Positions 58,501 to 64,000 of a stretch of DNA of 64,000 bases are shown piece by piece. A model generated the notes under the pieces. That model searched no databases and was not told where the DNA came from. It saw nothing but the letters and a program-made list of their open reading frames with translations. This DNA comes from Scytalidium lignicola (taxonomy: Eukaryota; Ascomycota; Leotiomycetes): contig NCSJ02000201.1 of the NCBI GenBank assembly GCA_002812745.2, positions 1-64,000 of the forward strand, read 5' to 3'. Within the stretch, counting starts at the first letter, position 1. Each line of letters begins with the position of its first letter. The position numbers and the translations under genes were made by a program.

Positions 58501-59084
58501 AAGGGTTACATCAACTATACCGATTACAATGGAATGACACAACAGTTGTGCAGCGACTTCTACTCGAGTTCATCCCCGCTATATGACTATTTTGGTGTGG
58601 AATTCGGGGGCGGCTGCTATTGCGTTAATTCTCTTCAAACGGGTGCTGCTTTAGCATCTTCAACTATATGTTGTAGCACTTGTGCTGGTGATTCAGATGA
58701 AATATGTGGTGGATCTGCCCATCTAACCCTGTTTGGCTAAGAAACTGCAGCCTTGAGCGTTATGAGCGTTATGAGCGGATATCAGTATATCAGTTGCTAC
58801 ATGGAAACGTTCAGGTCGCTTACCGGAGCGTCTCTTGTTATCAAGATGGAATGACTCTAGAAGCTTGTGCTACTTTCTGTACTCCCCAGTACGCTTACTA
58901 CTGTGCAGAATTTAGAGGTGGGTGTTATTGTGGTGATAGCTTATCCGAAGGAACCGCTTTGACAGATGAAAGTAATTGCAACATGGGATGTGGCGGCAAT
59001 CTTTCTGAGACTTGTGGAGGGCCAGACCATTTTAGTCTCTTTGGAACCAGAGCTGTTGTACGAGCCGTTGTTGTTAATCAATGA
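58400..59084 (+). pseudogene. Tandem WSC-domain protein, broken
   Basis: Two WSC modules (cell-surface carbohydrate-binding, cysteine-rich) follow each other. The first, about 58,490-58,737, contains GMTQQLCSDFY, YFGVEFGGGCYCVNSLQTG and CAGDSDEICGGSAHLTLFG, then stops at TAA 58,738-58,740. The same frame continues to ISCYMETFRSLTGASL; there a one-base shift is needed to enter the second module (58,840-59,060): YQDGMTLEACATFC, YYCAEFRGGCYCGDSLSEGT and CGGNLSETCGGPDHFSLFGT. No signal peptide exon was found upstream, where the frame is crossed by an antisense remnant. A stop and a frameshift make a functional protein unlikely unless the base calls are wrong. Confidence 0.65.
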
Positions 59085-59189
59085 TAGGATAGCTATTTTA
59101 TGTGATAAAGGTGTAACTTTAATTGTCGAATGAGACAAGTGTTGAAATCTATTCGCCCGCTGCAAATGTATTATGGTGATATGGGTGGT

Positions 59190-59640
59190 GCGAGATCATT
59201 ATATGTGTTGAGGATAGCTCCACGAAAGGCAGGGGTGTTTTTGGGTACCTGGTTGATGAAGTCTTGTCCTATATCGCCGAGCAGCAACTAAAGATCGTAC
59301 TCCACCTTGTATTGCTTAGTGAGCTTAGTTTGGAAGTACTTAATTACTTGAGAAATATCGCACCCAATATCAGATCGAATGCTAATAGTTGATGGATTGC
59401 ATGTACTTCAGCTAGACGTTCGGAAGACTACATCTCGAGTACACCTGACAGGCCGGAATACAATTTCCACAATAAATTATTCCATAATTCTTCTCATTGC
59501 GATAATTCAAAGGTATGTCTTGTACTCCAACCAGGTTCTCCAGACCCCGCATCATCTCCCCTTAGATCGACGTTTTTCCGGGCCNGGTCTTGGATATTTG
59601 CCAGTGATGGTATAATTCCACCACTGACAATACATCAATC
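59190..59640 (-). pseudogene. Unidentified coding-like fragment
   Basis: On the minus strand two overlapping frames look coding: LRGDDAGSGEPGWSTRHTFE in one, and STISIRSDIGCDISQVIKYF followed by TKQYKVEYDL, stop, LLLGDIGQDFINQVPKNTPA in another. They probably derive from one gene with a frameshift. No family recognised. Confidence 0.3.
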
Positions 59641-60371
59641 ACCGTACCGTCTTTGTGCGTGCTGGGAATTACGGCTCTTCAAGAATGGGGTTAGAATTTT
59701 CTACCCCATTTGAATCCTCTTGTCTAAATGGTAGTTATACATAGTGAGTAAGGTTTAAGGAATTTCGGAGCCGGCTCAATTCGGATAGGGTTAGTAGAAT
59801 ACATAGATCACTATGAACTAGGAAAAGTAGGTTAAAATTCCAAAGTCTCGGCACTCAAATTAACAGTCAGGTGCCGGCGAAATGATTGTTTCCAAGCCTT
59901 CAAGCACCAGCTGAAAGTTGACATCCAATAAGCACTTTACGTACCGTCGATAGTTACTTCTTCGAGAAAAGGAGAGATATTTTTTCCAAGTTTTAAAGCA
60001 CCGCACATCGACCTTTTGCTAAGACAGGTACGCTACACCATTCTGCCCCTCAGTTGGCTAATTACTGCACCTGAATTAAGAATGTCCCATGGGGGAGAGA
60101 GCTCCCCGCCTTCTGCTGCAAGGACAAGGTTCCATCGTGGGAGCTTAGTCTTCGTAATGATTGCTGCAATTGAATCATCGGAAGAATGTCTTCTTCTCGG
60201 TGCGCCTTTAATCCGTCAGTGTCCTGGATAGCTATCTAGTTTGGCTGCATGATGAATTCGAAAAAGTAAATCAAAAAAGTATAATAAGAGATGTAAGAAT
60301 CTCTACTTTCAAGGGCCTGAGCCGCAATCCCTCGAAGATTACCAACAGGAGAGTTTTCCCGGTGTCTGAAC
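59641..60371. other. Intergenic region upstream of the pectinesterase-like gene
   Basis: 730 bases without coding signal; it should include the promoter of the gene starting at 60,372. No known operator recognised. Confidence 0.5.
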
Positions 60372-61796
60372 ATGAAGCTTCTTACGATTGCATCTGTCTT
60401 CCTCTCGGCAGTGGCAGCTGCCCCGTCCAGCAGATCTAGCAATAAGCTTCAATTATCTCCCACCAATGGCCAAAGAAACGTGAATATAGATGCACAACTA
60501 GTTCTCACATTCCCTTCTCCGCCATCAATAGGCTCAAACGGCACTATTCGCGTCTACGATGCCAAGCAGCTCGTCGATACCCTTGACCTCTCAATCCCCT
60601 TTTCCCCGAGTCCATATGGCAATGGCTCGACAAAGGCCAATTATAGCGATACAACGACCTACCAAACTAACATTATCGGCGGCATGGACTTTTATTTCTA
60701 CCCCATTATTGTCCATAACAATACTGCTACGGTTTATCTTCACAATAACCAACTCGATTACGGGAAAACATACCATGTAGAGATGGACCCAGAAGTACTA
60801 ATACTTTCTCAAAACACACCTTTCCGAGGCTTCTCATCCAACTCTCCCTGGACCTTCTCAACCAAGACTCGAGGTCCTGCTCCAGGAACAACGCAGGTAG
60901 TCGTAGCAGCAGATGGCTCCGCGGACTTCAACACCGTCCAAGGCGCAATTGACTGGGCGCCTGCGAATTCCGTTCGACGGATAACGATCTACATCAAAAA
61001 CGGGAACTACGAGGAATTAGTTTACTGGCAATACAAGAACAACATATTATTGCGAGGTGAAAGTCGGACGAAGACCATCGTTGGATACCCAAATAACAGC
61101 GCTTTTAATCCACCCAACAGACAAGGCCCTTCACGGCGTCCTGCCTTTTCGTTTCATGGCGTGACAGATACACAATTAAGCGGTTTCACCATCAATAACT
61201 ACTACAAGGGCCAGGCAGAAGCGTTGCTAGTAGAAGGAACACGTGTTATCATCGATGACATGACGCTGAATGGCTCTGGTGACGCCTTTACCACCTACGG
61301 CACTATCTACGTAGTCGACAGCACTCTAACCGGCGACAGCGATACAGTTTTAGGCTACGGTTCAGTCTACTGGCTTCGCAGCGAGATCATATCCAATGGC
61401 CCTGCCGTGTCCTGGACACGCACCGTTGAAGGCATCCACGGCAATGTTTTCGTTGATGGGACCATCCGCGGCGTGGGAAACTCCACCTTTGCACGTCTTC
61501 CTGATAACAGCGGCGGTGTGATGTCTAACTGGCCCTATGCAGAGATGGTGTTGATTAACACCAAGACTGATGGGATTGACCCCGTTGGATGGGGTCCGGT
61601 GCAGGGCTCGCCGTTTGATACGAGTCATTTGCATCTTTGGGAGTATCACACCATGGATTTGGACGGGAAGCTAGTGGATGTGTCGCAGAGGTTGAATGTT
61701 TCCAGACAATTGATGTTGCCAAAGGATGCGGGAATTTTGGCAGATTATACGAATCCAGCGTATGTTCTTGGTGGATGGACTCCTGTTGTTGTGTAA
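60372..61796 (+). CDS. Secreted pectinesterase-like protein (carbohydrate esterase family 8)
   Basis: Single exon, 474 residues, intact. It starts with a signal peptide (MKLLTIASVFLSAVAAAPSS), so it is expected in the medium or cell wall. Residues about 28-165 form an Ig-like N-terminal domain (SPTNGQRNVNIDAQLVLTF ... WTFST). The right-handed beta-helix domain follows: DGSADFNTVQGAID at 181-194 is the family start motif. Classical active-site blocks are changed: GQAEAL (280-285) for the G-x-x-Q-A-V-A-L block, GDAF (303-306) where Q-D-T-L is usual, GDSDTVLG (321-328) for G-T-V-D-F-I-F-G with D324 kept, and R375 in FARLPDN for the L-G-R-P-W arginine; G-W at 406-407 is kept. Pectinesterases remove methyl groups from pectin. 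The loss of the Gln in Q-D-T-L makes the substrate or activity uncertain. Many N-glycosylation sites are visible. Confidence 0.88.
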   Translation: MKLLTIASVFLSAVAAAPSSRSSNKLQLSPTNGQRNVNIDAQLVLTFPSPPSIGSNGTIRVYDAKQLVDTLDLSIPFSPSPYGNGSTKANYSDTTTYQTNIIGGMDFYFYPIIVHNNTATVYLHNNQLDYGKTYHVEMDPEVLILSQNTPFRGFSSNSPWTFSTKTRGPAPGTTQVVVAADGSADFNTVQGAIDWAPANSVRRITIYIKNGNYEELVYWQYKNNILLRGESRTKTIVGYPNNSAFNPPNRQGPSRRPAFSFHGVTDTQLSGFTINNYYKGQAEALLVEGTRVIIDDMTLNGSGDAFTTYGTIYVVDSTLTGDSDTVLGYGSVYWLRSEIISNGPAVSWTRTVEGIHGNVFVDGTIRGVGNSTFARLPDNSGGVMSNWPYAEMVLINTKTDGIDPVGWGPVQGSPFDTSHLHLWEYHTMDLDGKLVDVSQRLNVSRQLMLPKDAGILADYTNPAYVLGGWTPVVV

Positions 61797-62503
61797 AGGG
61801 GAGCAGGATGGGGTTTGAGACCTGGGCTTTGCTAAATGTAGTTAATCCCTGCCTTTTGCTAAATAAATTAAGAGAGAGATATTTTAAACTGGCCAGATCA
61901 AAAGTCGCATTTTTAGCATACCATATGAATTTAGGATTGTGTAGGGAAGGTAAATATATAGTTATATAGTCACGGCCTCATCTGTGTCAGAGACTGAGGT
62001 GTATTAAGACATCGAAACATTGATCACAACTATGTAAACTGAGAGAAGAAACACAATCTGAATTCATTAAAGTAAAATTCAAACTGTATCACCCTAGAAC
62101 GCGGAGTTCATTTTTACATGTGTAGATGAGGCGATTTCAGTTAGTAGAACTGCATAGGTTACTTATGAGGGGAGTTCGTAGTGCTCGTTGTCCATCTCTT
62201 CTCATCATTTGGATAGATAGATCAGTATTCGTAGTATTACATATTACATAGCTATTGTCTAAATTTTTATATTTCACGTATGTTCAAACCACTAGCCTGC
62301 TATTTTTATTCAACACCACAACTTTAAATAATGTATCATGATTTTGTTATTAATGTAGACTACGTTTAGATGTGCCGCTTCTTTTTTGGGAGAGGGTTTG
62401 ATATTGTTACTTTTAATAAGAATACGTAAAGTTTTTATCACTCATGAACCCACAGATGGTGTCTAATTTCAGGTATTATAAGCTCCAAGCTATTTCTATA
62501 CTT
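61797..62503. other. Intergenic region
   Basis: About 700 bases after the pectinesterase-like gene; AT-moderate and without legible feature. Confidence 0.5.
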
Positions 62504-62994
62504 TTAATTGTTCTCACTTAACTGAAACAAAACGTTATTCTTGTTATCATTTGCGCCTCCAATGCAGGTGCTATTGAATGGAGAATCTCCACAAGCTGCT
62601 CTTGCTGCTGCCACACAATGTTCCCAGCGACCCTTCGTAATAATAATTGTGGTTCCAGACGTCTCAACTTCGAGGTCAAATCTTGCATCACCGGAGATAC
62701 CGCTGGTCTGAGTAGGCTGTCCTCCGCATTGTTCAATCGTTCCAGCAATGCCTCCGCAGATATCCAGGAGAATGTTTATTTGTCCTCGTTTAAAGGTTAA
62801 TGATGATCTATCTCGCCACTTAAGTAGAAGTAAAACATACTCAATTGCAGATTAAGCGTGATTGCAGTGTCTAACCTCCTGATTGATATGGGTTTTAAAG
62901 GTTGGCCACTAGGAAGTGGTGAAACACGAGCTGTGAGAGCTGATGCGACAAATCTTCCCTCCAAAAATGTTGGACGTCGTATTCTGGCGAGAAG
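62504..62994 (-). pseudogene. C-terminal part of an unidentified cysteine-containing protein
   Basis: Two exons on the minus strand, 62,994-62,841 and 62,784-62,504, joined by a 56-bp GTATGT...CGAG intron that keeps the frame; the first exon begins at a CTTAG acceptor, so a further upstream exon is implied but was not found. The 144 readable residues include GRFVASALTARVSPLPSGQP, ILLDICGGIAGTIEQCGG, GTTIIITKGRWEHCVAAARA and DSPFNSTCIGGAND. Five cysteines and the Gly-rich turns suggest a secreted protein. The family could not be named. It is either a 5'-truncated remnant or a gene whose first exon lies to the right of 63,000 and was missed. Confidence 0.5.
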
Positions 62995-63288
62995 CTAAGT
63001 ATTCAAAACCGAATCTCAATCCACTACGAGTTTTCTAGAACTAGGCTTGGTCCGTGGAGATTAGCCTCTATCGTTACGGCTGGATAAGTTAAAAGGCATA
63101 GGTCATTGTAATATATAAAGCCACCGTGAACTTTGCTAGCAAATATTTTGGACTTAATGACCCAAGACAGTAGATTTTGGAAGGTCTTCTGAAAATAACG
63201 GAAGATATCATTATCTTTGTATGGAGGTAAAGTGAATCTTAACAGTAAATACCCAGCGATGGCTAAAGCGAGCTCATGTACTTACGTA
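62995..63288. other. Region upstream of the previous gene fragment
   Basis: About 290 bases; a 40-codon minus-strand frame beginning MISSVIFRRPSKIY is present but not supported by homology. Confidence 0.4.
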
Positions 63289-63534
63289 CGGAGGTTGCGG
63301 CAAAAAGTCATGGTATTCTTGCCAAGGTGCTAAGTGTACACGCGCCATGCTTCACACAATCAAATACAGGCTTTACAGCGTATATAGCGCCTGAAGCCCA
63401 TTGTAATTACAGCGTATCATAGTGCATTGCCAGCCTAGAGGTTGCTGAAATTATAGGGCATTTTCAACGCTAAAGCCACTAGCGCGATATTAGCGCCTTG
63501 GCCAGAATACCGTGACTTTTTGCCGCAACCTCCG
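63289..63534. mobile_element. MITE with 45-bp terminal inverted repeats and TA target duplication
   Basis: 246 bp. Left end CGGAGGTTGCGGCAAAAAGT (63,289 on) is matched by its reverse complement at 63,490-63,534, with three mismatches in 45. Both sides carry TA (63,287-63,288 and 63,535-63,536), as in Tc1/mariner-type non-autonomous elements. There is no coding capacity. Its ends differ from those of the pogo-like element at 19.2 kb. Confidence 0.85.
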
Positions 63535-63536
63535 TA

Positions 63537-63811
63537 CAAGGGTCAAAACTGGGATTATTGCTAGGATTAGACTAGGATCGTGAGATTCTGAACAAGGACT
63601 GCAAGGACCTTATAAGCTCATTTGGGTAATATTCATAAAATAGAAAACCCACATCACAAGGGTTATGCAAGGGTTTGAGCAAATGAGATCACGCAAATCA
63701 CACTTTTACCCTTGTATGTGTGAAGTATTAGGGGGGGTAGTAATTGAAGCTCTCTGCCATACAATTTATATGTGTTGTTGCTGCCGCATGCGCTCGTCAT
63801 GACCTCTGACA
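63537..63811. other. Intergenic region between MITE and epoxide hydrolase
   Basis: About 275 bases, expected to hold the 3' untranslated region of the leftward epoxide hydrolase gene. Confidence 0.5.
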
Positions 63812-64000
63812 TCATCGAAGATCAGTAAATGCTACGCGTAGATCTTTGACGAACAACATTGGTTGTTCAAATGAACCAAAATGAGCCCCTTTCTGAACCT
63901 TATTAAAATGAATTAAATTAGGATATGCTCGATCAATCCACTTCCGAGGATGCTTGAAAATGTCTTTCTCAAATACCATCGCTGCTACTGGCAGATCGAT
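63812..64000 (-). CDS. Epoxide hydrolase (alpha/beta-hydrolase), C-terminal end, partial
   Basis: The last 63 codons of a minus-strand gene entering from the right edge. The sequence IDLPVAAMVFEKDIFKHPRK, WIDRAYPNLIHFNKVQKGAH and FGSFEQPMLFVKDLRVAF ends with TGA at 63,812. The block K-G-A-H-F-x-S-x-E-Q-P with the catalytic-triad His is the signature end of fungal epoxide hydrolases, which open epoxides by water addition. The nucleophile Asp and cap domain lie outside the window. It appears intact as far as visible. Confidence 0.8.
   Translation of the reverse strand: MDLPVAAMVFEKDIFKHPRKWIDRAYPNLIHFNKVQKGAHFGSFEQPMLFVKDLRVAFTDLR

Noticed and set aside
1..64000. tRNA, rRNA or CRISPR features
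   Set aside because: No cloverleaf, rRNA-like segment or regularly spaced repeats were noticed on visual reading; a computed scan was not possible.

Overview
The window looks like nuclear DNA of a filamentous ascomycete (Pezizomycotina). It has a two-speed layout: short gene islands of balanced base composition, with fungal introns of about 50-70 bp, set in long AT-rich blocks of decayed transposons. In those blocks the old reading frames carry TAA/TAG stops where Gln or Trp codons would be expected. This is the pattern left by C-to-T repeat-induced point mutation (RIP), inferred here from the codons and not measured. Scattered single N bases, and a dense patch of them at 25.7-27.5 kb, suggest low-quality or collapsed repeat consensus.

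Layout. 1-13.4 kb is a transposon graveyard: a Ty3/Gypsy fragment of family B (minus, 1-2.0 kb), a chromodomain Gypsy A (minus, 2.0-7.26 kb, 5' LTR present), the 3' part of a third Gypsy (C, plus, to 10.48 kb), a Copia tail with LTR, a LINE ORF1 remnant and a pogo-type transposase remnant. 13.6-18.8 kb is an island with two convergent fungal transcription-factor genes; the first (Zn2Cys6, four exons) looks intact, the second has an in-frame stop and no proper zinc cluster. 19.24-21.54 kb is a complete pogo-like DNA transposon with 139-bp inverted repeats and a TA target duplication. A hAT fragment follows.

23.1-37.0 kb is a Gypsy B element with both LTRs, split by a complete Copia element (27,807-34,649, 228-bp LTRs, target duplication GTAAC). 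37.0-45.7 kb holds a gag fragment, a Tad1-like LINE and a minus-strand Copia. 45.3-46.1 kb is a Crypton-like recombinase fragment whose first part keeps a high GC content.

47.0-51.6 kb is the second island: a RelA/SpoT-domain protein with a long low-complexity tail, divergently paired with a CorA-like membrane transporter. 51.8-57.0 kb is again mostly AT-rich and decayed. 57.0-64 kb is a third, damaged island: a broken PD-(D/E)XK-like gene, an unidentified minus-strand remnant, a broken tandem-WSC gene, an intact secreted pectinesterase-like gene, a fragment of an unidentified cysteine-containing protein, a 246-bp MITE, and the C-terminus of an epoxide hydrolase running off the right edge.

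No gene cluster with an obvious joint pathway is seen. The most suggestive functional link is the head-to-head RelA-like/CorA-like pair. The most striking structures are the nested retrotransposons, the transposons with decayed interiors but preserved ends, and the island genes broken by CGA-to-TGA stops.
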